The position numbers were made by a program, and so were the translations under genes. Shown here piece after piece: positions 1 through 11,641 of a stretch of 64,000 nucleotides of DNA. Under the pieces are notes generated by a model. That model did no database searches, was not told the origin of the DNA, and saw nothing but the letters and a program-made list of their open reading frames with translations. Position 1 is the stretch's first letter. Every line of letters starts with the position of its first letter. The stretch is from Ustilaginoidea virens (lineage: Eukaryota > Ascomycota > Sordariomycetes > Hypocreales > Clavicipitaceae). The stretch covers positions 3,534,001 to 3,598,000 of the forward strand of contig NC_057318.1 in assembly GCF_000687475.1 (NCBI RefSeq), read 5' to 3'.

Positions 1-365
1 TACAGTGCAGTGGGTGTCGTGCACTAGGTGTAAAAGTGTTATACAGTGGTATAATGTGGTAGATATCACACTATAAAATCCGTAGGTGCTATAGGTTACG
101 CCGAAAAATAACGTAAGGTTACGCTAAAAGTGCCGTAAGGTTATGCCGTAAATTGCCGTTAGGTATGCCGTTAATTGCCGCAGGGTAATGCCGTAGGTAA
201 TAGAGGGTAAGCCAAAGGTGATAATAGGTAAGCCGAAGTTAATAAGGGTAAGCCGAAGATACTAAAAGATAGCTATATTAGTAGTACTAATAAGCAAAAG
301 AGACCAAAGGGTAAACACAAAAAGGTAAGGTAAAAACAAAGAAGTAAAAACCCGGGCTTATAACC

Positions 366-1105
366 TATTGCAATTCTCAAGGTCACTATAAAAGCAGAGC
401 CTTACTAGCTAGCTAGATGGCACGAGACTGTCTGCGACCTGTGACTTAATCTTAGTATAAATACTAGATTTTTCACTAAGTCCTAAGACTATATAAGTGC
501 TATAAAGCGAGGCAAGTGTAAAGGCAAGGCAAATATAAGATAACCAGAATAAAGCAGGGAAAGTGGGAGTTAAGAGGCATGTAGTGCATTAATAGGTTCG
601 ATTGTGCTGCCCTTTAACTATATAGAAAGAAGGGGGAAAGCTATCCTATATATATACGAAGGAGGGGTGGGCCTAGGCATCCAGGGTAGCCAGTAAGAGA
701 GCTCCCTGTAATGCTTATTACTAACCCCGCTATATCCGACTAACCCCGCTATATCCGGCCACCCCAACCACCACGTTAGTGACTAATTACCACGCTAGTA
801 ACTAGCCACCACGCTAGTAACTAACCACCACACTAGTAGACTAGCCATCACGCTAGTAGGCCGCCACCACGCTAGTAGGCCACCACGCTAATTTAGCAAT
901 GCCACACCTTTTTAACAAGGCCTACCTTAAGGCCTACTTACTTAATATACAGTAAATAATCCACTGAAAATCCTTAAGGTAAAAGGCAAAGGCCTAAGGT
1001 TGGTAAGACTACCGTAAGTCCCAGAGGCGGTATAAGGGCCAGAAGGTTAGTAGGCCAATAGGGCATTAGGCCCGCAGCCTAGTAGGCTACTATAAGATTT
1101 TAACA
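366..1105 (-). repeat. LTR copy 1 (740 bp)
   Basis: Read on the minus strand it starts TGTTAAAATC and ends GAGAATTGCAATA, where the usual terminal CA has become TA, as RIP would do. It is highly similar to the copies at 1203-1914 and 2521-3249. The interior (about 760-895) carries imperfect tandem copies of a 14-18-bp unit around CCACCACGCTAGTA, and this block accounts for much of the length difference between copies. Confidence 0.85.
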
Positions 1106-1202
1106 GATAGCTATATTAGTAGTACTAATAAGCAAAAGAGACTAAGGGGTGAACACAAAAAGGTAGGGTTAAAACAAAGAAGTAAAACCCGGGCTCATAA
1201 CC
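1106..1202 (-). other. Primer-binding site (half tRNA-iMet type) and 97-bp spacer between tandem LTRs
   Basis: The minus strand reads GGTTATGAGCCCGGG from 1202 downward, immediately after the TTGCAACA end of LTR copy 2. This matches the reverse complement of the initiator tRNA-Met anticodon stem-loop (GGGCTCATAACC on the plus strand). The same block occurs at 267-365. Established: Drosophila copia primes from an internal fragment of initiator tRNA. Inference: this element does the same. Confidence 0.65.
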
Positions 1203-1914
1203 TGTTGCAATTCTCAAGGTCACTATAAAAGCAGAGCCTTACTAGCTAGCTAAATGGCACGAGACTGTCTGCGACCTGTGAACTAATCTTAGTATAAATA
1301 CTAGATTTTTCACTAAGTCCTAAGACTATACAAGTGCTATAAAGCAGGGCAAGTATAAAGGCAAGGCAAATATAAGATAACCAGAAAACGCAGGGAAGGT
1401 AAGAAGTTAAGAGGCATATAGTGCATTAACAGACTCGATTATGCTACCCTTCAACTATCTAGAAAGAAGGGGGAAAGCTATCTTATATATACACGAAGGA
1501 GGGGTGGGCCCAGGCATTCAGGGTAGCCAGTAAAAAGGCTCCCCGTAATGCTCGCTATGATACGTCAGCAACCCCGCTATATCCGGCCTTTCCAACCACC
1601 CTAACCACCGCACTAGTAATTAGTCACCACGCTAGTGGACTAACCACCACACTAGTAGACTAGCCACCACACTAGTAGGCCGCCACCACACTAGTAGGCC
1701 CACCACGCTAATTTAGCAATGCCACACCTTTTTAATAAGGCCTACCTTACTTGATATACAGTAAATAATCCACTGAAAATCCTTAAGGTAAAAGGCAAAG
1801 GCCTAAGGTTGGTAGGACTACCGTAAGTCCAAGAGGCGGTATAAGGGCCAGAAGGTCAGTAAGCCAGTAGGGCATTAGGCCAGCAGCCTAATAGGCTACT
1901 ATAGGATTTTAATA
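1203..1914 (-). repeat. LTR copy 2 (712 bp)
   Basis: The minus-strand 3' terminus is intact (plus strand TGTTGCAATT at 1203), while the 5' terminus is RIP-changed (plus strand ATTTTAATA where copies 1 and 3 have ATTTTAACA). The internal CCACCAC(A/G)CTAGTA minisatellite has fewer units than copy 1. The right border at 1914/1915 is the junction with the older Copia-like element. Confidence 0.85.
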
Positions 1915-2520
1915 ATTATAATATCTACTTTACGATTTTTATATTACTATAAACCTTATAATTTAAAGCTTCTTTTTCCTTAGGTATCTATAATATATCC
2001 TTAAAGATATAATCTATTAAATCCCGACCTAGATACCTAAAATAAATATACTAAATAGCATAAGGCGTTTTTATCGAAGTTTTAAGCTAATAGCTATCTC
2101 CTTAAGCTAAATAGGCTTCATTAACAATTAAAGCTTTATTTTAAGCCCTTATAATAAATTTATCTATAAGTATATCGTTTCCACTACTTTAATAGAGGAT
2201 ATAAGGCCTTTTATCTACCTAAGAAACTTAAAAGATAACTTCTTATTGACTATTCTCCTATAGGTAAATCTTATTAACTTTATTATTCTAGAATAATCCT
2301 TTATTTCTTATCAAGTTATAGCAAAAAGATTCGCTATAATTATCGGATTATATAGAATATTAGTAAAAATAATAGCCCTTCCATCCTATAATATAATTCG
2401 AATAAAACTAATACTAAAGACTTTCAAAATACTATTATAAGTATTATAAACGATATACTTATTGATATTATAATCGATATTAGTAAACCACTTTATATTA
2501 TTAAAAATATATATTAAAGC
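1915..2520 (-). pseudogene. Copia protease and downstream pol remnant (RIP-degraded)
   Basis: Translating the minus strand from 2520 gives residues resembling the end of a Ty1/Copia protease domain and what follows it: NNIKWFTN, then DGRAIIFTN and LYNPIIIANLFAIT, broken by many TAA/TAG codons. That resembles the 'NVLY.P...NLFAI' segment of Copia polyproteins. It continues the gag remnant at 3250-4635, interrupted only by the solo LTR at 2521-3249. The left side is cut at 1914/1915 by the tandem-LTR element. Family identification rests on by-eye motif reading. Confidence 0.5.
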
Positions 2521-3249
2521 TATTGCAATTCTCAAGGTCACTAGAAAAGCAGAGCCTTACTAGCTAGCTAAATGGCACAAGACTGTCTGCGACCAGTGAA
2601 CTAATCTTAGTATAAATACTAGATTTTTCACCAAGTCCTAAGACTATACAAGTGCTATAAAGCAGGGCAAGTGTAAAGGCAAGGCAAATATAAGATAACC
2701 AGAAACGCAGGGAAGGTGGGAGTTAAGAGGCATATAGTGCATTAACAGACTCGATTGTGCTACCCTTCTACTATCTAGAAAGAAGGGGGAAAGCTATCCT
2801 ATATATACACGAAGGAGGGGTGGGCCCAGGCATTCAGGGTAGCCAGTAAGAAGGCTCCCCGTAATGCTCGCTATGATACGTCAGCAACCCCGCTATATCC
2901 GGCCTTTCCAACCACCCTAACCACCGCACTAGCAACTAGCCATTACGCTAGTAGACTAACCACTACGCTAGTATACTAGCCACCACACTAGTGGACTAGC
3001 CACCACGCTAGTGACTAACCACCACACTAGTAGGCCCACCACGCTAATTTAGCAATGCCACATCTTTTTAACAAGGCCTACCTTACTTGATATACAGTAA
3101 ATAATCCACTGAAAATCCTAAGGTAAAAGGCAAAGGCCTAAGGTTGGTAAGACTACCGTAAGTCCAAAAGGCGGTATAAGGGCCAGAAGGTTAGTAGGCC
3201 AGTAGGGCATTAGGCCAGCAGCCTAGTAGGCTACTATAGGATTTTAACA
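2521..3249 (-). repeat. Solo LTR with 5-bp target-site duplication
   Basis: Third copy of the LTR family (729 bp), flanked directly by AAAGC at 2516-2520 and AAAGC at 3250-3254. A perfect 5-bp duplication with no internal region means insertion followed by LTR-LTR recombination. The LTR lies inside the gag-pol remnant of an older minus-strand element. Its minisatellite block (about 2925-3045) has a unit arrangement different from the other two copies. Confidence 0.88.
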
Positions 3250-4635
3250 AAAGCGCTACTAATAAGTATAATATAAGACTTTAAAAGGCCTAAATTATTT
3301 AGGTAAATTCCTATAGAAAGGATAGATATTATAAATACCTTATCTTCCTTTTCTTTCTTTATTAATCTATCTTCTTCCTTATTATTATTATTATTATTTT
3401 TACCCTTATTTTTATTTTTATATTAATCTTAGAAGGCTTTAAATATATTTTACACCTTTTTAGATTCCTTTTTTATCTTTTTATATATAGCTTCCTAGCT
3501 TTTCTTATTAATCTTACCTTTTAAGTAATATAAAGCTATCGATGGAGTTAATATCTAATAATTCTTATAATAAGGCCCTTTTACCATATAGGGCTTACTA
3601 TAGTATTTATAAGTCTTTTTCTCTACCGAAGATAAAGCTAAAGCATCGCTAGAAGCAGCTTATAATAAAGGTTTAGTATCATCAGTTATAAATACTATAT
3701 AACTACTACTAACCTTTTCCTTCTCTTTTAGCTTTTATTTCTATTAAATATATTTAATAATCATTAGAATTGAAATATTTATTTTATTCCTATGCCTTTA
3801 CTATTCGATTAAGGATTTTATCTTTAAAGGCAGGATACTTCTAATAAAAAGCTTCTATTAGCTATTTAGTAGGTATATTCCTATTAATAAAGATCGAATC
3901 TATTTATACTAATCGCTTATATAATATAGAGATTTTATTAAATTATTCCTTTATATTATATCTTCTAAGGTTATATCGTATAGCCTACTTAAATTTTTCT
4001 TTAAGGTATTCCTAGATAATAAGCTAAACCGATCGTATATATTCTATTAGGCGTTAAATTTTTCTTTGAATGTTCCGATTGCCTACTACTAATATCTTAT
4101 AGCTAAGGCTTAATATTAATTTAAACTATACTATATACACTTGAAGATTCCGACTAAATATTATATAATAGTCGTTCTAAAAGTTATACTAAATATTAGC
4201 TTATTTCATCTATTCTATAGTAGTAATACCACTAGGGCATTATATCGGCTTAAAATAGTAGTTTTCTTTAATATTCTTAATTTATTGCAGCTGGATTATT
4301 CTTATTCTTACTAAGGGTGCTGCCGATAATGCCTTAGCTGTTATTGCAGCTCTAGTATTTGCAGAAGGGGCATAATCTGCAGTTTCTATTAATGAATCGG
4401 CTATTACTACTAATATAGGTATTAATGCTAATACCTATATAGAATAGATAGGTTCATCCAATTCCTACGCCGGCAGAAGGGGTATATTTAATATTGCTAA
4501 GCCCTTAGAATTAATAAATATCTAAATATTATCCTCTAAAGCACGTTTTTAAATATAATTATACTAGATATCCCAATTATATCGGGATATCAGCTTAACT
4601 ACTAATTTAGAGCTATTATTAGTAATAGTACCCAT
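3250..4635 (-). pseudogene. Copia gag remnant (RIP-degraded)
   Basis: A minus-strand reading from an ATG at 4635 gives an interrupted protein. With TAG/TAA read as former Trp/Gln codons it contains W-D-I-x-Y-N-Y-I-x-K-R-A-L-E-D-N-I-x-I-F-I-N, the N-terminal pattern of Ty1/Copia Gag. A more distal segment resembles KYPAFKDKILNRIVKA. Stops are nearly all explicable as CAG/CAA/TGG hit by C-to-T or G-to-A. There is no intact frame over 1.4 kb and the region is strongly AT-rich. Confidence 0.5.
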
Positions 4636-4932
4636 TTTCGCTAATAACGATATTTAAGGCACGAATTAATCTAATAAAAATAGCGGTTAAGATATCTATT
4701 AGTTAATTTTAAAGGAAATATTGCGATTTTCCGAATAGCCTCCTTTTTAATTAATAAGGCTACATAAGTATATCAGCAATAAGGCTTTTAATGGATTTAA
4801 TGGGGAACCTAAAGCTTACTCAAATTAGATCTAGAAAATAGTGGCTTTTACAGTAAAATAAAGATAACAGTTAATCTTAAGGCTGGGCCATAAGGTAAGG
4901 GATAAGAATGAGGTTTTTATTATAATATTTAC
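4636..4932 (-). other. Leader between primer site and gag remnant
   Basis: AT-rich stretch between the putative primer-binding site (4945-4933) and the gag start at 4635, the expected place for an untranslated leader. No frame, RNA gene or repeat was recognised in it. Confidence 0.4.
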
Positions 4933-4945
4933 GCAATTGCTACTA
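4933..4945 (-). other. Putative primer-binding site of the older minus-strand element
   Basis: The minus strand reads TAGTAGCAATTGC directly after an LTR-like terminus TTCTAATA. The initial TAG would be TGG before RIP, as expected opposite a tRNA CCA end. The identical 13-mer lies 2 nt after the 5' LTR of the Gypsy element (13032-13044). The tRNA species is not identified. Confidence 0.5.
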
Positions 4946-5118
4946 TATTAGAATGTATAGGGAAAATGCGATAATGCTTAATTAAAGGAACTAAGTCTCC
5001 TCAAAGAGACTTATGTTCCTAGCTATTTATAGTAGGAAAAGGGGTACCCCTAAGGGCCTATTGATTTAGGGGGAACTCGGTATATCCGACCTCGGATATG
5101 ACCGATATCCCTATTACA
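4946..5118 (-). repeat. Probable 5' LTR of the older minus-strand Copia-like element
   Basis: On the minus strand this begins TGTAATAGGG at 5118 and ends TTCTAATA at 4946 (probably TTCTAACA before RIP), 173 bp, followed by the putative primer site. It contains a hairpin near 4986-5013 (AAGTCTC / GAGACTT arms plus flanking GGAAC / GTTCC). Composition changes from AT-rich to balanced at 5118/5119, marking the border with host DNA. No second copy is in the window, so the LTR call is inferred from termini, primer site and position. Confidence 0.5.
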
Positions 5119-5624
5119 GACAAGCCAATTTCCCTCTAACAACAACCTTGTTGAAGCTTGGTGGTGGTGGACTGGACTTCTCTTTGACCCCACGCCAGTT
5201 GTTGGGGGGTGGAGGTGTTTCGCTGTATCTCATTAAAGTGGACCTCGGACCTGCTTGCAGGGACTATGCATAGGGTAGGCACATTATATAGCCAACAACT
5301 ACGTGCCACCTCGTTCAGTCAAAAGGGATAGATGAACCTTGTGCACCTCGCCCTTCAACAGCCTCTCCTGACGACACGACACTGCCTGGTAGCCTGACAG
5401 CATTTGGGCTGGTAATTGCCTTGCCCCCTTGGTCGAGCTGTCGAACCGTGCCATACCGGCTTAGCTGGCCATTTGGACAAGAGGCTGTGCTCAAAACTCA
5501 ACATGGCCATGGCCGTACATGGCTAAGCTTGCAATCGCATACAAGACTCGACATTCAAAACATCCCTCTAGAGCGAATCCGGCACTGAAGTTTCCAAGCT
5601 ATAGACACCTGTTCGGATGTAAAG
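5119..5624. other. COG6 upstream region
   Basis: Balanced-composition host DNA between the retroelement border and the COG6 start, about 506 bp. It should hold the COG6 promoter. No recognisable motif, second gene or repeat; a short open frame at 5519-5776 is in a different frame from COG6 and has no recognisable product. Confidence 0.5.
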
Positions 5625-7718
5625 ATGGATGTGCCAAGCCCTCAACCATCTCCTGCGGGAAACAACTTGCCGTCGCCCAATGTCAGGAGCTCGAACACGT
5701 TATCGTCTCAGGTAACCTCTGTCCTTTCAACATCCTTCTCCGATGCAGATTTTGGCCAGGCTTTAGCGTTGTTTGATCAACAAAATCTCAGCAACGACGG
5801 CAAAACGAGGCGCAATATCAAGTTATCTTTACAGAAGGATGTCATGGACTATAACGGTCTCATAGTTGACAGATTTGGATGCGTGGCAGAGGTTTGTTCG
5901 ACTTGCCCCGGTTTTCAAAATCTCCCGTAAAGCACCTTAATGACATTTATATATCAGCAACTAAATCGTGTCAATACCATACTCAAAGGCTTGAATGCGG
6001 ACTTTGAAGAGATGAGATCACGGGTAGAGCGGGCTCAAGAAGGGACGTCAGCAGCGCTTCACGAGGCAACCAGTATGTTGAGGAATCAAGAGACTCTCCT
6101 CGTAAAGCAGCGAGTTCTATCATTGTTCAAAGACCGGTTCATCTTGACCGAAGATGAGGAAGTGGCATTGACCTCTACTGCTGAACCTGTTGATGGACGA
6201 TTCTTTGCGACGCTCTCCAAAGCCAAGCGGATTGCCAAAGATTGTGAGCTGCTACTGGGCCTCGAGAAACAAACATTCGGCCTTGATCTGATGGAGCAAA
6301 CAACCAAGAACCTTAACCTTGGGTTTCAAAAACTGTACAAGTGGATTCAACGAGAGTTCAAAACACTCAATCTGGAGAATCCTCAAATGAGTTCATCAAT
6401 CCGGCAAGCTCTTCGTGTCCTTGCGGAGCGACCATCACTCTTTCAGAAATGCCTCGATTTTTTTTCCGAGGCAAGAGAGCGTATACTCTCCGAAGCGTTC
6501 CACCTCGCTTTGACAGGGGCGGCGGCCTCCGACATGGATGAGCCTTCCATCAAACCGATCGACTTGGCAGCTCATGATGCGCTTCGATACGTAGGAGACA
6601 TGTTGGCCTGGATACACACTGCAGCAGTGAGTGAACGCGAAGCACTCGAGGTCTTGTTTGTTGCGGAAGGCGAAGAACTTGCCACGGGGCTGAAGACCGG
6701 CAAGGACGCTGAGATTTGGCGCCTCGTGGCGGATGATGACTTTGGGGGCGATTTCGATGCCATCAAAGCTCTGAATGAGCTCGTCGATAAAGACATGTTT
6801 GGAACGGTGAGACTGCTTCGCCAGCGTGTCGAACAAGTGATCCAGACGACTGAAGAGACGATACTGGTTTACAAACTGGCCACGCTTCTCAATTTTTACA
6901 GCATTACCTTTGATAAGCTTCTAGGACCTTCATCGAACCTACGGCAATGCCTTCAGAACCTCGAGGATGAGGCGCTACGGCAATTTCGGTCACTTATCAA
7001 GGACAGCATCGCTTCTGTACATGGCCATTCTCAGCATGTTCCCGCGGACCTGGCACCGCCGATCTTCCTCCAAGATGCCTTGGACCAGCTGAGGGCCATC
7101 CTGCAAACACGCGACTCGTCGCTTTCAATGAATGAGAATGGTGAAATGGAGTTTGAGGGTGTCATGGCAGATGCCTTCGAACCATTTCTCTCCGGGTGCG
7201 AGAACCTGGCGAGTTCGTTGACTCCGCTGAAGGCTTCCATATTCCTGATGAACTGCAGTCTGGCTTCTGAGAAGTGTCTTTCAGGTTTCAATTTCACAAA
7301 AAGACATACGGAGCAGCTCCGCCTTCGAATCCAGGTCGAGGCGACGAGCATTGTACAAAACCAATATCAATTCTTTTGCCAAGGGTCCGGCTTAGCGTCG
7401 CTGCTCATCAGCGGAGATGACGGCGTGGCCACGGTCAGATCGGACATGGACCAGAACATGCTCAGTAGAGCAAGCCAACAGCTGGACGAGTTCTTGCCTG
7501 CTGCTTTGATGGACGCCCTTGATAGGATCAAATGCATACGAGACGTGGAGCTGACGCGTCGAATCACGGACGAAGCTGCAGGCTTGTTCTTTGAGGACTT
7601 CAAGAAGTTGGAGGAGGAAATCGAGAGGAGAGACTTGGAAGCTGACGCTGACAAGAAGGGAGCGTGGCGCGCCGTGTTCCCACGGACGTCTACAGACATC
7701 CGCGTCCTCCTGTCTTGA
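5625..7718 (+). CDS. COG6: Conserved oligomeric Golgi complex subunit 6
   Basis: Subunit of the eight-member COG tethering complex, which captures retrograde vesicles at the Golgi; Cog6 belongs to lobe B (family knowledge). Two exons: 5625-5891 and 5958-7718, joined by a 66-bp GTTTGT...CAG intron in phase 0, giving 675 residues, close to the usual fungal length. The N-terminus has the TSVLSTS, then F-x-x-A-L and RRxI-x-LxLQKDVxD pattern, and GCVAE joins QLNRVN across the splice, reconstituting the conserved coiled-coil start. The rest is helical and acidic, with a C-terminus ending in a Glu-rich helix. The Met at 5625 is the first in frame just before the conserved block, but a more upstream start is possible. 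It lies only about 500 bp from RIP-degraded retroelement DNA. Confidence 0.88.
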
Positions 7719-9010
7719 TATGTAATTTCATTTTGCATTAGACCGTACCCGTGGCGCATGCAATTATACTGCTCGAATGCGCAGGTCTTGAACGAGGAAC
7801 GCAAAACTAGGGCGCTGCGTTTATTGAGGCTTGAGATGGGCAACTAGCCACTGACGAGCCAACCATGACAGTCATGGAGCTGCGTTGATAGACACTGCCG
7901 TGAGTGTGTGAGTGTGCCTTGTGACAATGCTTAGCTGTGATGCGATTAGTGAAGGCCTGAACACGGCCACGAGAAAAACCCAGACAAGCGCACGATGGAT
8001 GGTATCTACCTCCTAGTCTTAGGTACCTAGGAACCAAGCTTTCACATTAGGTCGCCTTGATATCCGCAAAGTCGGCTCCTTTTCTCCGCATATACGAGTC
8101 GACTCGAGGGCAGCATAACAGCAAGAGTTCGAAATTGGAAAGGAAAGCGTGATAGAATCCTCTGCATATACTTTGCCTCTTCCATCGTACAGACATGGGT
8201 AGTCCGAGCGAAGGCTGTTCAACTAACCTCACAAGTCCCTGGTCTGCACGCCCTGTGGGTATTGTATTGGCGCGTTCGAACACTGTATCGTATAGAATGT
8301 ACGAAACCCGATGCCACGTCATGGAACGAAAGCGAACAGTTCCTCGGCACCGTAAGGTTGCCCAGCTGCAACGCGATTTCTTTGCGTGGAGGGCGAGACT
8401 TGGCGTGAAGCCGTGGAGCCGCCAACTGCACGTGCAGTTCTGGACAAGCGGGGTACCCGCTGCAGCCTGCAGGGCGGGCACCCACCGCCAACTACCTAGG
8501 TACCTACATGTACCTAACATTGAAACAAACTGACAACGAGCTAGCTTAGCTGCCTTGGCCTCGATACATACATTTGACAGTACGGAGTAGCAACATTGAA
8601 CCTATCCGTCTTACGTCACTGGACGTTGACGCATCCATCTCCGTCCAAGGAAAGGTACTCCGTACACACTCCGGACTACGTACCTGTTGTTCCACCCCCA
8701 ACCAGCCGGCCTCGCTTGCCCGTCCCGTTTGCGTACTACGTTGCCAACAACGTTGACACCAGACCCATCACCGTGGCTCCAGTCAGCGCACAACCCCAAG
8801 ACTCTGATCCTGTTGCATCCTTAGGACGGGTCTTTCTTGTCTTGTCCCCTAGGCCTTAATCTCTTCGTGGCCTACTTCAGTCACTCGCCGTCAGAGGCAC
8901 GCAGCACGCCAACAACATCGACAAGTCTTGACAAGACGGCGCAAGTCTCAGCCTCGGAATACGAGTCACGCCGAAAGAGGCTACTTCGCTGCCCTGGAAG
9001 CTAACATGAC
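7719..9010. other. Intergenic region between COG6 and the AAA ATPase gene
   Basis: About 1.3 kb without a credible gene; the longest open frame (8047-8520, minus) has no recognisable features. It contains GTACCTAGG-type palindromic boxes near 8020-8035 and 8492-8517, and CGGAGTA/ACTCCGTAC boxes near 8580 and 8656. Both motif families recur in other intergenic regions of this window. It presumably holds the 3' end of COG6 and the promoter of the ATPase gene. Confidence 0.55.
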
Positions 9011-11641
9011 ATGAAATCATTGACCATGCTGAGGAACAAAGTCTTCACCGCTCTCCAGAAAACATATGATGAGAGCTACTTGAGTTGCTCGACAGCTGTC
9101 TACTATGAGGGCCAGGTTTGCTGCTTCCTGCTTATTCCAACCGTCACCGTCGTTAGCGGGGTTTTGGCATGAAATCTGGCTGACTGTGAGAAACTTTTTG
9201 CCTAGGGTGACGAAGCAGAGGCGATGCGCCATTGGAGAAACGCGCTCGAACAGATATACGAGCATCAAGCAGTCAGGCCAGTTCCCAGCCGCGAACCTCA
9301 AACAGACACAGAACGAGCTCTTTTCGAGGCGCTGAAACAACTTGAACTTCAATGCAAGGAGAGAATCGATCTCTTGGAGGCACTGCGTGTTTCACGGGCG
9401 GGATTGCCGGCAAGGCTTGCTGCAAATAAACCTCATGATGTAGTCGCGAGTGTGCAGAGCTCCAAAGGATCTATCGGACAAGGAACCATCCCAGCTGTGA
9501 CATACTCAGAGCTGTCACGCCCTACACTGCCAAGAAGGCCAGCGCCTCCCGCTCGTTCTCCTTCTTCACCAGGACAAGCAGAACCGTCCAGCCCCAGCGG
9601 CTGTGCTAAAAACTCAAGGGCCGGCGTAGCGCCAGACAAAAAGCCGACATCACAATCGCCCAGCGTATCAACCGAGTCGGTCAAGACGCTGCGTTCTCCG
9701 AGCCCGGACAAGCACACTTTGAGAACAACCTTGCGTTCAGGAAGATCCAATGACAAGCCAAATAGAGCCATGCCAAAACCTTCGAGGCAAGCAGTAGACG
9801 GGCCGAGTAAAGCAGCAACGCTGGCCTGGAGCGCACTAACGTCGCGTGACCCGCTCCTCAGAGCATCTTCTTCAGCAGAGGGTCCTCCATCGCTACTTAG
9901 CCCGCGACAAACCACATGCCAGCAAAGGCCTTCAACGTATCCATTGCAATGGGATAGTCATTCTAGGCGACTCGTCACATCCCGGGAATCCGAACACCCT
10001 TCACATGACCCTGATTCAAACGTTCCATCCCGTCACCATTATGATGACTATGCAAGATCCAAGTCCGCCAAACTATCCATCTCGGCAGCCTCGAGTGCTC
10101 TGAGCTTATCATCCAATCAACAAGCTTCTGATTCGAATGAGTCACTGACCAGGTCTAAAAGTGCCGGTTCCTCTCGTGAAGCTTCGGCCTCTGTATCGCT
10201 CGCGAGTAAATGTAGGGACGAACCAGGCAGTGGTACATTGCCTTTCGGCGATGCTGGAAAAGACGTCGAAAGAAGGCACCTATCCCAAGATCTGACGAAG
10301 CGAAAAGCCGTAGCCAATCGACCGGCGAAAACTGCTCAGCATCTCTCCAGAGGCAGCATTACGCCGCAGGGAGGTGACTACCGACAGCATGGTTCTCCAA
10401 ACCAGGCGTTGACAGACATTTCTTCCAGCGAGCACGGCGTTTCGGCAGCCCAGACGTCGTCTTCCAAGTCACATCGAGCGAAGCCCAAGGACGTGGTCGC
10501 AAAGCCGATTACGCAATCTCAACCATCAGACAATGCAGAATCCGACGGCGGTGCAAAGGATATGAATTGGAAGAGAAAGAAACTATCAATCTTGAAGAAT
10601 CTACCTCCTGGTGTTGACGAAGGGGCAGCAAAGCAAATCCTCAACGACATTATTATACAAGGCGATGAGGTTCATTGGGACGACATAGCTGGATTGGAAA
10701 TCGCCAAAAATGCTCTCAGAGAAACCGTGGTATACCCCTTTCTCCGCCCAGACTTGTTCATGGGACTTCGCGAACCAGCCAGAGGCATGCTACTGTTTGG
10801 CCCCCCCGGGACCGGTAAAACAATGCTGGCCAGGGCAGTCGCCACTGAATCCAAGTCCACATTCTTCTCCATCTCGGCCAGCAGCTTAACGAGCAAATAC
10901 TTGGGGGAGTCAGAGAAGCTCGTTCGCGCATTGTTTGGATTGGCCAAATCGCTGGCACCGAGCATCATATTTGTGGATGAGATAGATTCCCTGCTGTCAC
11001 AAAGGACCGGTTCAGGAGAGCATGAAGCAACAAGAAGGATCAAGACGGAGTTTCTCATACAGTGGAGCGATTTACAACGAGCGGCAGCAGGGAAAGAGGC
11101 CTCAGATAGGGATAAGGAACGCTGCGATGCAAATAGGGTCCTGGTACTTGCTGCGACCAACTTGCCTTGGGCGATTGATGAAGCAGCGAGACGTAGATTT
11201 GTTCGACGGCAGTATATCCCCTTACCCGAGCCGCATACGAGAGAGTCGCAGTTACGGACGTTATTGGGACAACAAAAGCACGAAATCTCAGCATCGGACA
11301 TTAAGAGACTAGTGGAATTGACAGACGGTAAGCTTGAGCAAAATCGCAGCGTATTTTAAAGCATTTGCCTTTTTTTGCAAACTAACATGCCTTTTTTTTT
11401 TTGCCTTTTCCCAACTTCAGGGTTCTCTGGATCGGATATTACGGCATTGGCGAAGGATGCCGCAATGGGCCCCTTGCGTTCATTAGGGGAAGCATTGCTT
11501 CACATGACGATGGATGATATACGACCTATCCGTCTCCTCGATTTCGAATCAAGCCTAAGCACGATACGGCCCAGCGTCAGCAAGTCTGGGTTGAAGGAGT
11601 ACGAGGATTGGGCTCGGGACTTTGGCGAAAGGGGAGGCTAG
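9011..11641 (+). CDS. SAP1: AAA ATPase of the spastin/fidgetin/Sap1 (meiotic) clade with N-terminal MIT-like domain
   Basis: Three exons: 9011-9115, 9206-11327 and 11421-11641, joined by introns of 90 and 93 bp in phases 0 and 1, giving 815 residues. The first ~60 residues ([20 protein letters not shown], then [21 protein letters not shown]) form a MIT-like helical hairpin. Residues ~80-420 are a low-complexity Ser/Pro/Arg linker. The C-terminal third is one AAA module with W-D-D-I-A-G-L, Walker A GPPGTGKT, Walker [14 protein letters not shown] sensor and arginines in ARRRFVRR, followed by the C-terminal helix typical of the clade. Relatives remodel or sever polymers (microtubules, ESCRT-III); yeast Sap1 has no firmly settled role. 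The substrate here is unknown. Upstream ATG at 9006 is closed by a stop, supporting 9011. Intron 2 is T-rich with a CTAAC branch site. Confidence 0.87.

Larger units (their letters stand above)
1..1914 (-). mobile_element. LTR retrotransposon fragment with tandem LTRs (running off the left edge)
   Basis: Seen: two LTR copies (366-1105 and 1203-1914) are each followed, on the minus strand, by the same ~97-bp block (1202-1106 and 365-~267). Each block begins with GGTTATGAGCCC directly against the LTR end. That string is complementary to the anticodon-loop region of initiator tRNA-Met, the half-tRNA primer used by Drosophila copia-type elements. The order on the minus strand is therefore LTR, primer site, 97 bp, LTR, primer site, remnant to base 1. 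Bases 1-265 hold degenerate short repeats (GCCGTA/GTAAGCC-like) and no frame. Inference: a Copia-class element, deleted or recombined to a tandem LTR form, inserted at 1914/1915 into an older element. Its other end lies outside the window, so its target duplication cannot be tested. Confidence 0.7.

Noticed and set aside
4870..4900. CTTATGGCCCAGCC (minus strand) as a half-tRNA(iMet) primer site for the older Copia-like element
   Set aside because: Only a partial match to GGTTATGAGCCC; the TAGTAGCAATTGC site directly after an LTR-like end is a better fit.
8047..8520. 157-codon minus-strand frame upstream of the AAA ATPase gene
   Set aside because: Overlaps the GTACC-box promoter region, competes with other frames of similar length, and has no family resemblance.
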